DNA of 64,000 bases from Bacteroidales bacterium (GCA_017483575.1 JAFUWF010000023.1:62001-126000), one strand, 5' to 3'. Counted from the first letter of the stretch, positions 8,901 to 17,694 are shown. The notes: generated from the sequence alone by a model not told the origin. A program made the numbers and translations.

Positions 8901-11900
8901 GGCGTGAGCTTCAACGGCAACTCGTACTCATAGTAGTTGCTCGTGTAGTCCGTTCCCAGGCGCACGAAGACCATCAAGTCATCATCCTCCAGCTGGTCGG
9001 CGGCATACTTCTTCTCGGCATGAACAAACATCTTCACATGGCCATAGTGACGCAGGTCGTAACTCGTCGACCTGTAGATGGCTCTTGCATCGCCACTGGC
9101 CAGACCATCGACGTCGAGGGCAATACTCTGTTCGTTCAACTGGGTGTAGCTGTTGCCGCTCGAATACCACTCCTCGCGCTCGATTCCCGGAGGCAGGACG
9201 TAGGGCACTGGGTCGCGGCTGCCGTTTTCTTCAATATTCACCGTGGCGATGTTGAAGCTGGTGTTCTCGCTCGTACCCGTGGTGTAGTCGCCCGGCTGCA
9301 GCAGGTCTTCGGTATACTTGCGCCAGGTGGAGTACACAAGGTCCATCGTGGCAAAACGCAGGATGACGGGCTCCTCGAACTGATTCAGGAACACCCTCAT
9401 GAAACGGATGGACTGGTAGCCGTTGATGTTGCCTATCTTGGCGTCCGGTTCCCGTATCGGAATGCGGAACTGATACCACTTGCAGGTGGTGGACTCGCCG
9501 TTCTCCAGCTGCACATTGCGGGCCTCCTGGATGTCCACGATGTGGTTCTGGCCTATCACCATGCTTTCCGGGCGGAGGTCGATTTCGTATTGGTAGTAGT
9601 TCTCAGCCTCGCTCAGCGTGTTGTCCTTGTTGATGTCCTCCACATTGGGGTAGGCACTGGCGCTGGTCATATACTCCTCGTCGCTGTCATCGTCCACTGG
9701 CGAGTTGCCTTCGGGGTTGTTGTATTTCTTGTATCGGTCGTTGACCTTCACGTTGTTGTTGTCGTACTCCGTGCTACGGAAATACATGAAGTCGTCGCCC
9801 GACGGGTCCTCGGCAGCCTTCTGGTAGGCCCCGCTGGCGGTGCCGAACCGCTGCGCTATCTCGTCCAAATACCAACGGAAGAAGGTCTGTTCGTCATCCA
9901 GACCGTGGGTAGAGCCCAGGCCGTCGTAGCCCACATCCTGGTACATGCGGCTCTGGGCGTCGTTGTCGAAGGCATTGACGATGGGCTGCGTCGTCGGCAC
10001 ACGCCCCCAGATGGTGGTGTCCACATTGACCACCGTGGCGCTGGTAGGCAATCCGTTCTCGAAACTCTTGCGGCCGTCGCGCAGAATATCCTCGCTGATA
10101 TCACCCAGGTTGAAATACAACTTACCACCCTTATGGTTGGGATTCTCGATGAAGGGGTCCATCAGCCAGAACTCGATGGTCTCGATGTTCTGGGTCTCGA
10201 AGTCGGTATAATCCAGTTTGCGCATGATACCGCCCCAACGGCTGGCGGGGTTCGCCAGGGTTCCGCTGTCCGTGATACCGGCACTGTAGGCCGTAGGCGA
10301 CACATCATAGTTGTACGGGCCGCGTTCTTCGGGGTAGTAGGCCAGGTTGAGCTCATACACATACGTCGGTTGGCCCGCCACACGGTCTTTGTTCGGGAAC
10401 ACCTCCTGCTCGTAGATGCGGCGGGAATAGGGTTTCGACAGGTCGTCTCGCGTGATGTTGCTCGGCCGTGTGGCAGTCTGGTAGAAGTCGTTGCTGATGC
10501 GATACCAGGCCAGCTTGGCCCTGTTCTTGCCGTAGTCCAGCCCGCTGCCTGGCGCCGTCTCGGGGAACATGGCCGTACCCAGACGCCAGTCCTGCGGCGT
10601 ACTGGCCAGGAACCAGGAGGTGACGGTGGTGAGGTTGATACTGCTCTCCGCACCCTCGAAGTCGTCCACATAGCTCACACTTCCCTCCTCGCTGCCAGTA
10701 CTGCTCATGCCGGGAATGAAATGGGCGAACTCGGCCGTCAGGCTCAGGTTCGACGGGGCCTTGGTGTCGATTCCGGGCAGCAGGTCCACCAGCTTGGTCA
10801 CCAACGGCACCTCGCCTCGCCAGTTGACGTCCAGACCCCAGATGCTGTTGCTCGTCGGCTCGTCGCCGAAGTTGTTCTTCTGCGTCAACGGTTTCTCGTG
10901 CAGGTTCATCACAGTGGCACCGATGTTGAAGTCCTTCTGCACCTCATAGTTCAAGTGCAGGCCCAGCATGCGCTTGGTAGTCATGCTGAACGAGTTGTTC
11001 TCCGAGCTCACGCTGATGGGCGTACCGGAACTGAGAATGCTTTCGTTGATGATGCGCACCGTTCCCATCGTGTAGTCCACCGTGTAGTCCACGTTCTCTA
11101 TCAATGGCATGCCTCCAGCCGTCACCGTGACGCTTCCGGGCGTCACGCTGTAGCCCAACGATATCTCGCCGCTGACACTGCTGGTATAGTAGCCCTCCAG
11201 GTAGAACCTGTTCCGCTCGGCATACTGCTGCGCAAGGGCCTTGGTCATCGTATACAGGGAATCGAAACAGTACTTCCGCGCCATCTCGTCGTCGCCCAGC
11301 AGTTCCCTCAGGTCCTTGCCGAAGGGTTCCACATACGGGAAAAAGACGCGGCCCGTCGAGGCCTGTATCAAACCGCCCTTGAACGCCGCCGAGTCCATCC
11401 AGTCGAAAACACCGTCGGCATAGTAATAACTCTGGCTGGCATCCATACGGTCCAGGCCGAAAATCTCAATCAGCGGAATGCCTTCCTTGGGGCCTTCCGT
11501 GAAGAAACCTACGCCAACACCGCCATCTTCGCTCTCATACAGCACGTTCAGCCGGAACCCGTCGCGGCTCAGCTGACTGCTCTTCAGGAAGTAGACGTTC
11601 TTCATCATCAGTTTCCACAGCGGGCTGTGCGTGTCCACGGTGGTACTCTTCAGCAACTTGACGATGAGCGTATTGGGGTCGTTGACACCATCGGTCGTCA
11701 ACTCACCCACCTGGTAGACGGTAGTGTCGCCCACCACCTGGTACTGGTAGGCCACAGCGAGCACCTGGTCATTGCTCAACGGCTGGTTCAGCGTGATGAA
11801 TCCAAGCTCGCGGTTGAAGGTATACTCGTTCTGGCTCAGCAGGCGGGCGCTCTCCACCTTCTCGTAGTCACTGCCGGCCGTGAAGCCTGCGCCCTGCATG

Positions 11901-13039
11901 AAACTGGTCACCGAGTTCACACTGCGCACGCTCGAAGGATTGACCACCGAGAGCAGGTCGTTGGCCCTGTTGTCGGGCTTCACCTTGCCGTTGCCATGCA
12001 CCCGCTGGCTCCAGGGTTCACCCTCGCCGAGGTCCGTCAGGGCCAGGATGTTTCGGTTCTGTGTAACGGCGGCACCCACGTTGGTCCTCCACACCTCGAT
12101 GCGGAGGATACGGACGTTGGTATTGGCCACCGGCAGGGTGCTCATGGCACGGTTGTAGTTGTCGTAGAAGTACTGCGCAATGAAGTAGTGGCGGTTGTCC
12201 TCATATTCGTCGGCGCGGATCTCGAACTCATGGCTGCTGGCGCCACCCTTCACCTGCATGTTCTCCGTGCTGGTCTCCTTCTCACTCACCACGGCATCCA
12301 CCGTCAGCTTGCCGAACTTCAACTTGGTATGGAATCCGAACAGCTGCTGGCTACCCTGAATAAGCGTGGTGGTCAACGGGAACGAGATGTCCGCCGCCTC
12401 GAACAGCTGCAGTATATCGTCCTCCTTGCCCTCGTACTTCAGCTTCAGCTGGTTCTCGAAGTCGAAGGTGGCATTGGTGTTCTGGTTGATGTCGAAACTG
12501 ATAAGGTCGCCGATTTTGGCATTGAGGTTGATCTGGAGATTCTCGTCGAAATCGAAGGTCGTCACACTCCTTTCGCTGGCATCGCGCTGGGGGTCGTCGC
12601 GGTAGTTGTTCACTATCTGGAACGTCAACTCGGCACTGCCGCTGGGGGTAATCTTGATCTCCGGCTTGCCCATCAGGGATTCCAGTTTCTGGCTGATCTG
12701 GTTGAAACCGGGAATCTTGCTCAACAAACCTCCCTCACTGTTGTCCAACACCGTGCCCCCGCGCTTGTCTTCCCAGTACTGGCGCATCAACTGCTCCATC
12801 TTCCAGTCCTCATAGTCTTCGAAACTCATGTATTCGCGACCAATCTCCACGTCGCCCACCATCTTCACCTTCACATAGTCGCCGTGCTCGGCATCGTACA
12901 CCACAGTGTCATGCACCCCTTTGGGCGTATAGCCACTGCCCATCGGTGTGTAGTTCAACGAGTCAGACTGCGCCCACGCGCCAGCGTGCACACACAGTGC
13001 CACAGCCAAGAGTAGTATGTATCGAGTTATTGCTTTCAA
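5924..13039 (-). CDS. sprA: SprA, translocon component of the type IX secretion system
   Basis: 2371 residues, matching the very large size of SprA/Sov, the outer-membrane beta-barrel that forms the T9SS conduit. A signal peptide (MKAITRYILLLAVALCVHAGAWA) is followed by the SprA N-terminal pattern (GNYMSFEDYEDWKM-like segment; LSKIPGFNQISQKLESLMGKPEI), a long series of DFD/NLQINLNAKIGD repeats, and alternating-hydrophobicity strands to the C-terminal aromatic end (TVRFSF). I see no frameshift over 7.1 kb. It precedes the TPR gene directly. No strong canonical promoter is visible in the AT-rich 13040-13155 gap. T9SS cargo in this window includes the C10 peptidase. Confidence 0.95.
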   Translation of the reverse strand: MKAITRYILLLAVALCVHAGAWAQSDSLNYTPMGSGYTPKGVHDTVVYDAEHGDYVKVKMVGDVEIGREYMSFEDYEDWKMEQLMRQYWEDKRGGTVLDNSEGGLLSKIPGFNQISQKLESLMGKPEIKITPSGSAELTFQIVNNYRDDPQRDASERSVTTFDFDENLQINLNAKIGDLISFDINQNTNATFDFENQLKLKYEGKEDDILQLFEAADISFPLTTTLIQGSQQLFGFHTKLKFGKLTVDAVVSEKETSTENMQVKGGASSHEFEIRADEYEDNRHYFIAQYFYDNYNRAMSTLPVANTNVRILRIEVWRTNVGAAVTQNRNILALTDLGEGEPWSQRVHGNGKVKPDNRANDLLSVVNPSSVRSVNSVTSFMQGAGFTAGSDYEKVESARLLSQNEYTFNRELGFITLNQPLSNDQVLAVAYQYQVVGDTTVYQVGELTTDGVNDPNTLIVKLLKSTTVDTHSPLWKLMMKNVYFLKSSQLSRDGFRLNVLYESEDGGVGVGFFTEGPKEGIPLIEIFGLDRMDASQSYYYADGVFDWMDSAAFKGGLIQASTGRVFFPYVEPFGKDLRELLGDDEMARKYCFDSLYTMTKALAQQYAERNRFYLEGYYTSSVSGEISLGYSVTPGSVTVTAGGMPLIENVDYTVDYTMGTVRIINESILSSGTPISVSSENNSFSMTTKRMLGLHLNYEVQKDFNIGATVMNLHEKPLTQKNNFGDEPTSNSIWGLDVNWRGEVPLVTKLVDLLPGIDTKAPSNLSLTAEFAHFIPGMSSTGSEEGSVSYVDDFEGAESSINLTTVTSWFLASTPQDWRLGTAMFPETAPGSGLDYGKNRAKLAWYRISNDFYQTATRPSNITRDDLSKPYSRRIYEQEVFPNKDRVAGQPTYVYELNLAYYPEERGPYNYDVSPTAYSAGITDSGTLANPASRWGGIMRKLDYTDFETQNIETIEFWLMDPFIENPNHKGGKLYFNLGDISEDILRDGRKSFENGLPTSATVVNVDTTIWGRVPTTQPIVNAFDNDAQSRMYQDVGYDGLGSTHGLDDEQTFFRWYLDEIAQRFGTASGAYQKAAEDPSGDDFMYFRSTEYDNNNVKVNDRYKKYNNPEGNSPVDDDSDEEYMTSASAYPNVEDINKDNTLSEAENYYQYEIDLRPESMVIGQNHIVDIQEARNVQLENGESTTCKWYQFRIPIREPDAKIGNINGYQSIRFMRVFLNQFEEPVILRFATMDLVYSTWRKYTEDLLQPGDYTTGTSENTSFNIATVNIEENGSRDPVPYVLPPGIEREEWYSSGNSYTQLNEQSIALDVDGLASGDARAIYRSTSYDLRHYGHVKMFVHAEKKYAADQLEDDDLMVFVRLGTDYTSNYYEYELPLKLTPWYTPSDDPYAIWPRENNVDIDLQKLTEIKTNRNHKIRNGESGYSPTLLYSEMVDGKKYTVLGTPNLGKVKVIMIGVRNPKKESLTDGNNMLPKSATVWINELRLTDYLNKGGWAAMALARTNLADVGNLSVYGSYTTANFGNLEDPLIKEELMNTFTFQTTFDMELGKFLPEEWGMHIPLYLDYSREIGSPEYNPYNPDVLLYDDLATYNSEAERDSVKQMTQRRKSATNLTLTNIRKDRVGKDNLKPHIYDIENFSFSYAYSRERTSDEDIESYSKDQHRGGFTYNYSLQPEPVKPFDKVKLFKGKAWKILKDFNFYYLPKSLSFSTEVYRDYEETLLRNKSAALVIIKPTYFKQFTWQRTYGLQYDLMRTFHIQYSANANARIEEPVGRIDGPATDSIWQSIARGGTMQNFQQTVNVTYELPVNKLPYLDFLRAPLSYRTNYVYQGTTQALQSMGATLQGSTTMQASLNANFSTFYSKFKLLKDANAQKSPKRQPAKNNNRGKNKISAQDSIAMADSLRHERLKEILKEVAYFGLRLVTCVKDASVQYSVTNGSRLPGYMGEPRFVGLDPQTYWSPGAGYILGYDFDVAESLRSNDLLSRDTLFNSPHEMTTDRRLSLQANVEPIRDFKIAITASQNYNNREEYYYKYLSDRDFVDGPLSYRMTGSYNTTTWSFLTAFSDADALFAEFLENRSIVAERLAAANGDPYNEQLVLDTMNGNYYPAGYSANSQTVLLTSFLATYLGKDAKSYGFSPFQSFPLPNWNINYNGLNKIQFLKKWFTNITLSHRYASTYSVGNFYTDATLSDVEDYDYGSESILNSTGDYVPPVSMEGVQITEQFNPLIRVSVNMVNSFQFNFSLQKNRTLMLSFSNNQLTETMRSGFTLGAGYTFKDIAFDVKFADKTHKLKSDLVVRLNLTYNSNKTTIRKINQNLSQISSGSSVWMAELSAEYALTTTLTLKAFFQTNINTPYISNSYPNSTTKGGLTVRFSF

Positions 13040-13155
13040 AAGTCCTTTTTCTCTTTAACCCTACCAAAACGCAATTCCCCGACAATTATTGTATCGACGA
13101 TATAATAAATTTATAAAAAATATTAAAACACCAATAACCCCACACCCCAACGGAA

Positions 13156-13755
13156 TTACAGTCTCCGCAGGCCTTCCTTGATAATCTCCTCCACCGTCAT
13201 CGGGCTGCCGTCGGCATTCTTCCAGTCGGTCGAGGTCAGCAGTTTCTCCACGGCGGGCTTGGCGAAGCCCAGCATCGTCAGCGCTGTCATGGCCTCGTCG
13301 CGGGCCTGCGTGTTCTGTCCACCGCCCACCGGCAACTGTCCACTCGCAACTCCGCCCACCTTGTCGGCAAGTTCCAGAACGATACGCTGCGCCGTCTTAG
13401 CGCCGATACCCTTCACCCGCTGCACCTTCTTCACATCCTGCGTCTGGATGGCTTCCCGCAACTCATCCACTGTCAACGACGACAGCATCACCCTTGCCGT
13501 CTGGTTGCCCACGCCGTTCACTCCCACCAGTATGCGGAACATCTCGCGTTCCGCCATCTCGTAGAACCCGAACAGCTGCTGTGCATCCTCCCTCACCACA
13601 TGGTGGGCGTAGAGCTTCACCTGCTCGCCCTCCGCACGCCGCAGCGCCTCATAGGTGTTCAACGTGATTTCCAACAAATATCCCACTCCTCCACAATCCA
13701 CCACCGCCTGCGTAGGCTCCAGCGAGGCCAACCGCCCCTGAAAGTATTCGTACAT
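13156..13755 (-). CDS. ruvA: Holliday junction DNA helicase subunit RuvA
   Basis: 199 residues, normal length. It binds four-way junctions and recruits RuvB. Domain I is the OB fold (MYEYFQGRLASLEPTQAVVDCGGVGYLLEI), domain II has two helix-hairpin-helix motifs (LVGVNGVGNQTA and VKGIGAKTAQRIVLELADK), and domain III is the C-terminal RuvB-binding helix bundle (ALTMLGF...VEEIIKEGLRRL). The flexible linker between II and III (around residues 136-150) contains a GQLPVGGGQ stretch encoded by degenerate heptamers (13326-13353), a place where an insertion would be tolerated. ruvB is not in the window. Confidence 0.96.
   Translation of the reverse strand: MYEYFQGRLASLEPTQAVVDCGGVGYLLEITLNTYEALRRAEGEQVKLYAHHVVREDAQQLFGFYEMAEREMFRILVGVNGVGNQTARVMLSSLTVDELREAIQTQDVKKVQRVKGIGAKTAQRIVLELADKVGGVASGQLPVGGGQNTQARDEAMTALTMLGFAKPAVEKLLTSTDWKNADGSPMTVEEIIKEGLRRL
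13326..13353. repeat. Degenerate heptamer array in the ruvA linker
   Basis: Alternating 7-bp units (ccaccgg, caactgt, ccactcg, caactcc) fall in the flexible linker between RuvA domains II and III. They are more degenerate than the other arrays in the window. Confidence 0.45.
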
Positions 13756-13772
13756 AAACGTCTCCTGTCTTT

Positions 13773-14348
13773 TTAGTTTCTATTTTGATACAAAGCCTTG
13801 AACATCCGCAAAGTGGACTTATTGGCATTAAGCATCTCGCCAGCCTCAAATCCACACTTGTTGTAGAATCCAATGGCCGAATAGTCTTCCGTTTTATACG
13901 CCTCAACAGTCAAAAACATGCACCCGGCAACATTTTGACGACGAACCATGTCCTCAATCCCGTCAATGAGTGCAGACCCTATGCCTTCCTTTTGATAACG
14001 CTGATCAATGGCAATATAGGATATCTCCACTGCAGGATAATGGAATTTCGCAAAAAAGGTGTCTTGATACTCGCCTGTAATGTCAGGCATATTGGCCGAC
14101 TGTCCCAAAAGCATTTCTTCCAAAGAATCGTCATCGAGTGCCAACGAATCGAAACCCAGCGCAAACATCGCCACAACCTGACCGCCACGTCTGACAACGT
14201 AGGCCTGGCAATAATGATTCTCAATGCTTGAACTTAGGTGCTTTTGGATAAAGTCGTCCATTCTGGCAACACCACACCTAAACCCAGCCAGTTCGGACAC
14301 ATCCTTGAGATGCCTGACCACAAGGCTTTCCTTCCCTGCTATTCCCAT
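13773..14348 (-). CDS. GNAT acetyltransferase, TacT/AtaT toxin-like
   Basis: 191 residues. The N-terminal FRCGVARMDDFIQKHL (residues 23-38) matches the F-x-CG-x3-L/MD-x-F pattern I know from tRNA-acetylating toxins (TacT, AtaT), and the acetyl-CoA loop is RYQKEGIGSALI (117-128), with the late Y-x-K-x-GF (FYNKCGF, 161-167). Such toxins acetylate charged tRNA. A 48-residue ORF overlaps its start by 10 bp upstream, a typical antitoxin position, although that ORF does not look like the usual ribbon-helix-helix DUF1778. Base composition is visibly more AT-rich than neighbouring genes, suggesting transfer. It could instead be an ordinary GNAT enzyme. Confidence 0.75.
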   Translation of the reverse strand: MGIAGKESLVVRHLKDVSELAGFRCGVARMDDFIQKHLSSSIENHYCQAYVVRRGGQVVAMFALGFDSLALDDDSLEEMLLGQSANMPDITGEYQDTFFAKFHYPAVEISYIAIDQRYQKEGIGSALIDGIEDMVRRQNVAGCMFLTVEAYKTEDYSAIGFYNKCGFEAGEMLNANKSTLRMFKALYQNRN

Positions 14349-14485
14349 ATAACGCTGTACCTCGATTGTTTGGATTCCCGTGCCTCCTCAATGCCTTTCC
14401 CTTCAATCATCTTTCGCACCATCTCCAAAATCCGCTTGGCGAAATCACCCTTTACAGGTTCCCTTCTTGTGTTTATTCCTAGCAT
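14339..14485 (-). CDS. Small 48-residue ORF upstream of the GNAT gene; possible antitoxin
   Basis: It reads MLGINTRREPVKG... and ends in ...RYSVIWE, stopping at 14339-14341. An AGGAGG Shine-Dalgarno lies 8-13 bases upstream of the ATG, and a complete TTTG-19-TAnnTTTG promoter lies just beyond. Its stop overlaps the acetyltransferase start by 10 bp, so translation is coupled. The product is short, basic and helical (FAKRILEMVRKMIEG). I do not recognise a named family. Position suggests a regulator or antitoxin for the GNAT protein, which is inference. Confidence 0.65.
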   Translation of the reverse strand: MLGINTRREPVKGDFAKRILEMVRKMIEGKGIEEARESKQSRYSVIWE

Positions 14486-14512
14486 TTTTCTTCCTCCTTT
14501 GTTTTAACGATG

Positions 14513-14543
14513 CAAAGATACGCTTTTTCTCTGACATGGCAAA
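14513..14543 (-). promoter_or_regulatory. Promoter of the small ORF-GNAT pair
   Basis: On the minus strand, TTTG (14540-14543) and TATCTTTG (14513-14520) are separated by exactly 19 bp, the Bacteroidetes primary-sigma promoter form. The start codon of the 48-residue ORF follows 28 bp downstream. Confidence 0.75.
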
Positions 14544-14552
14544 ATATTTTTT

Positions 14553-15845
14553 TCATTCCTCCGGAAACTGATATCCAATCCCCGCCGCCGGACTCCCTTC
14601 CTGCAGCGTGTAGTCGTCGTCGTAGGGGGCGGTGAAGAGCGGGTCGTCCCCCCATTCGCCACCCTTCACAATGCTATGCAAACCAAGGTTGTAGTTCATC
14701 TCGTAGCCCTCCAGCTCGCTCAGCAACACCTCCTTCTGGTAGGTGCCCCAGACGATGCAGTCCCTGAAGTCGGCCTTCAGCAGGTTGCCGCCCACGGCCT
14801 CGCCGCCCTCGATGGCATTGTTGGCCAGCACGATAGTCTCTATCTTGCGGGCGCTGTAGCTCCAGTAGTTGGCGAAGGTACACTGGCGGAAATCATAGCT
14901 GCCGCCCTTGAGCACCGTCAGGCCCGCCAGGCAGTCGTAGACCAGCAGGTTGCGCCCCGTGATGGTAGCCCCCTGGCCAATGAGCGCGCAGTCGCTCATG
15001 TTGCGTATCACCGTGTTGCTCACCGTCAGCTGGGCTCCGGGATAGCACCGCAGGCCTCCCACGCCGTTTTCCACCACGGCATGGTCTATCACATTGCCAA
15101 CGCTGTAGTTATAGAACCACACCGTCTGCCACTGCCCCGGCAGGAACGAGTACCACCCGTCGTGCCTCACCGACGAAAACACCACCGGCGCCTCCGCCGA
15201 GCCCAGCGCCCGCAGGTGGGCATTGGAGTCCACTATCAGCATGGCTCCGGGACAGAAATAGAGCTCCTCGCCGGGATTCAACGCCAGCGTGTGTCCGTCG
15301 AGCACCGCAGCGGGCTCCACGAAGACATGCGGCCGTGTGTGGTCCCACCCCTCGCAGTCGATGACCGCGAACCAGGTCGAGTCGCCCGCACCGCGGCGGT
15401 GGTACACAGCATTGCGCCCCCAGGCCGTCAACGGCAGACGTTGTCCGTTGCCGAAGAGGATGGCATCCTCCACCAGGAACGGCTGCGTGTCGTCGTTGGG
15501 ATTGATATTGGCCTGGACAAAAATGAAGATGCTGTCGCCAGCCTCCACCTCCACATCCCTGGCCACCAGCGACGTGTCGCCGTCCACATTCAGGCGGAAA
15601 CGGCTTCCGCGGCCGCCCTCGAGCGTCACCGTGTTCAGCCTCAGGTTGTCGTCCGTGCGGTTGTACACCGTCAGCATACGCGTAGGCGTGCCAACGGTGG
15701 TGAACACCGTGTCGAAGGACAGCGTGTCCGCCGAAAACTCCAGCCGCACACTCCCGTCGTCCGTCGCGAACCCTTCGCGTTCGCACGACACGGACACCCA
15801 CGGCATCACCGCCAACAGCATTATGTATAAAAACTTTCTCATCAT
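14553..15845 (-). CDS. Outer-membrane lipoprotein with parallel beta-helix repeats
   Basis: 430 residues from the first ATG. The N-terminus is a lipoprotein signal with lipobox VSVSC, so the mature protein is probably anchored to the outer membrane. The first part is beta-rich (SFDTVFTTVGTPTRMLTVYNR); the centre and C-terminus are short strand repeats with asparagines and buried aliphatics (VVENGVGGLRCYPGAQLTVSNTVIRNMSD), the pattern of right-handed beta-helix proteins. No catalytic motif is evident. I cannot name a substrate. It lies downstream of the M64 peptidase gene, separated by the octamer array. Confidence 0.65.
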   Translation of the reverse strand: MMRKFLYIMLLAVMPWVSVSCEREGFATDDGSVRLEFSADTLSFDTVFTTVGTPTRMLTVYNRTDDNLRLNTVTLEGGRGSRFRLNVDGDTSLVARDVEVEAGDSIFIFVQANINPNDDTQPFLVEDAILFGNGQRLPLTAWGRNAVYHRRGAGDSTWFAVIDCEGWDHTRPHVFVEPAAVLDGHTLALNPGEELYFCPGAMLIVDSNAHLRALGSAEAPVVFSSVRHDGWYSFLPGQWQTVWFYNYSVGNVIDHAVVENGVGGLRCYPGAQLTVSNTVIRNMSDCALIGQGATITGRNLLVYDCLAGLTVLKGGSYDFRQCTFANYWSYSARKIETIVLANNAIEGGEAVGGNLLKADFRDCIVWGTYQKEVLLSELEGYEMNYNLGLHSIVKGGEWGDDPLFTAPYDDDYTLQEGSPAAGIGYQFPEE

Positions 15846-15865
15846 CAAAAAAAAACATTTGTCTT

Positions 15866-15945
15866 ACACTCCTACACTCCTCCACTCCTATACTCCTACA
15901 CTCCTATACTCCTACACTCCTATACTCCTACACTCCTACACTCCC
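15866..15945. repeat. Octamer tandem array (10 units)
   Basis: Ten contiguous 8-bp units, mostly acactcct alternating with atactcct. The array fills almost the whole gap between the M64 peptidase stop and the lipoprotein start, so any ribosome binding site for the latter has to lie in the A-rich 20 bp next to its ATG. Confidence 0.9.
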
Positions 15946-15947
15946 CT

Positions 15948-17189
15948 CTACTTCAAATACAAAGAAAACACCTCCTCCAGCCTCTTCGCGCACACAGGGC
16001 AGAACGGCGCGTAGTCCCTCATCATGCACCGCATGGCGGGACGGTAGACGCCCTCGTTCGCATACCCCGCGCCCTCGTACACCCCCAGGGGGCCGCACTC
16101 GCTGCGCGGCACATCCTGGTTCTCAGGCGTAGGAATCTTCACCTCGGCCGGTAGCATGGACTTCCACTTGCGGTCGAAAGCCTTGAGGTTCGTGATGTTG
16201 GGTTCCAGGGGTTCGTAGTCGTTGATATGGAGGTTGCCATAGGCCAGGTCCTCGTCCACATACTCGTCCGCCAGCCCACCGAAGGAATGGCCGAACTCAT
16301 GCGGCAGCACATACTCCGCCAACCGATGCATACTCGTGACGGCATAGAAGTTGTATATGGCGCCACCGCCATAGGTATCGCTGTTCACCATGATGATGAT
16401 ATAGTCGCACGGCGTTGTGCCCAAGGCATCGTGCAACTTCCACAGGCTGAAGGTCATCAGGTAGCGGTCGATGCCGAAGGTGCCGAATTCGGCATCAACG
16501 TCGGCCTTCACACCGTAGACATTGAAGTCGTTGCGATGGTTCTTGAACGGCTTCTGGCCGAAGAGGATCTCCTTCATGCGGTAGTAGTCCACCCGCAACT
16601 GGGGGTCGCTGTCCGAGTCGTACCCCTGGGCCACAATGACCACATCCACCTTGTCCTGCGGGTCGCCGTGCAGCTCCAGGTCCGTACGAACGCCGATGTG
16701 GTAGTTGAAATCCAGCTCCCGCTCGCCGGGGTCGAAGGGAACCACCGTCTGGTCCACCAGCTTCATGTGCTCATCCCTGCGCTGCAGGGCAATGTTGACC
16801 TTGCGCTTGGGCATCGGCAACAGCAGCGTCTCTTCGAAACGCGCCTTCACCTTCTTGCCCTTGGCAGTGCCCTTGTACTCGCGGAAGAGGTTGCTGTAGC
16901 CCTTGGAATAGAGCACCTTGCCACTCTTGGCATCGCGCATCTCCACGCGGTAGTCGCCGTTGTCGAAAGGGTCTATCAGCACCGTGCGGCTGCCGTGCCA
17001 GTCCGCCGAGCGGTCCAGCCAGCGGCTCACCCACACCGTGTCGCCCTCCGCATTGCCCTCGCGCGAGCAATCCAGACGCAACGTACCGCCGGTAAAATAC
17101 TTGCTGAACTTCACCGTCTGCGCCCCAACCTCACCCTGCACCATCGCCATCGCAGCAACGAGCAGCAACATTCCAATCTTATATTTCAT
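15948..17189 (-). CDS. Exported M64-family (IgA-peptidase-like) metallopeptidase
   Basis: 413 residues with a signal peptide (MKYKIGMLLLVAAMAMVQGEVGA). The zinc motif HEFGHSFGGLADEY (H297, E298, H301, D308) fits the M64 family pattern H-E-x-G-H with a downstream aspartate, first described in a Clostridium IgA peptidase and common in Bacteroidales. The N-terminal half resembles the immunoglobulin-like M64 N domain (TVLIDPFDNGDYRVEMRDAKSGKVLYSKG). C-terminal cysteines (MRCMMRDYAPFCPVCAKR) are also typical. A secreted or surface endopeptidase is likely; the substrate cannot be told. Confidence 0.88.
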   Translation of the reverse strand: MKYKIGMLLLVAAMAMVQGEVGAQTVKFSKYFTGGTLRLDCSREGNAEGDTVWVSRWLDRSADWHGSRTVLIDPFDNGDYRVEMRDAKSGKVLYSKGYSNLFREYKGTAKGKKVKARFEETLLLPMPKRKVNIALQRRDEHMKLVDQTVVPFDPGERELDFNYHIGVRTDLELHGDPQDKVDVVIVAQGYDSDSDPQLRVDYYRMKEILFGQKPFKNHRNDFNVYGVKADVDAEFGTFGIDRYLMTFSLWKLHDALGTTPCDYIIIMVNSDTYGGGAIYNFYAVTSMHRLAEYVLPHEFGHSFGGLADEYVDEDLAYGNLHINDYEPLEPNITNLKAFDRKWKSMLPAEVKIPTPENQDVPRSECGPLGVYEGAGYANEGVYRPAMRCMMRDYAPFCPVCAKRLEEVFSLYLK

Positions 17190-17273
17190 CTTTTTTTTTT
17201 AGATTTTGGTTTCCCAATAACGCCGCATAGAAAGAATTATTGTACACACCATAAAAAAAACATCCTCTTGCAA

Positions 17274-17418
17274 CACACTCCTCAGTCAGGCGCCAGCGCC
17301 TGCCAGCCCCCCTGACTTAGGGGAGCAGCCAGATACCTAATGATGCCAATGTCACAATCTCAACTCCTCCCCTAAGCTAGGGGAGGTGGACGCCCGCAGG
17401 GCGGACGGAGGAATGTGT
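17274..17418. mobile_element. MITE-like palindromic intergenic element, copy 1
   Basis: About 145 bp bounded by inverted ends (cacactcctcagtc ... gacggaggaatgtgt) and carrying two internal palindromic blocks (gacttaggggag and cccctaagctagggg). The same architecture recurs at 48247 and inside menG at 57650. No ORF is present. It lies in the 560-bp gap between two divergent genes. Confidence 0.8.
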
Positions 17419-17492
17419 AAAACCAGACGGAGAACCATATCAGAAAAACCCCACACAACACCCTACCAAACAGCCCCTTACATCGACCCATG

Positions 17493-17613
17493 TCATATAG
17501 TATACATATAGTATTCATATACTTCTCATATAGTATTCATATACAGTATATAAGAACTATATGAGAAGTATATGAATACTATATGTATACTATATAAGAA
17601 CAGTCGAATAAAG
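17493..17613. repeat. 11-bp-period inverted-repeat array, copy 1
   Basis: The left half is built from 11-bp units (catatagtata, catatagtatt, catatacttct) and the right half is their reverse complement (ctatatgagaa, gtatatgaata, ctatatgtata), with about 39 bp pairing perfectly around a short AT centre, followed by cagtcgaataaag. Copies occur at 27961 and 52837. Confidence 0.9.
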
Positions 17614-17694
17614 GGCATCGAAAACGCCTCTTTGACCCCGTTGGTTCGGATGTGGGGCGAGGGGCGTATCCGCGGAGGGGCGGAGGAATATTTT

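Noticed and set aside
8153-13015. A 1620-codon open frame on the plus strand opposite sprA
   Set aside because: It is the antisense of a convincing SprA; its translation is rich in H, V and R without domains, signal or RBS, as expected from codon bias in the opposite strand.
15866-15945. Coding sequence through the octamer array
   Set aside because: The array is between two well-defined genes and reading through it gives only YTPTLL-type low-complexity peptide.
17493-17613. CRISPR array
   Set aside because: The units are 11 bp, contiguous without spacers, and the two halves are inverted; no cas genes are near.
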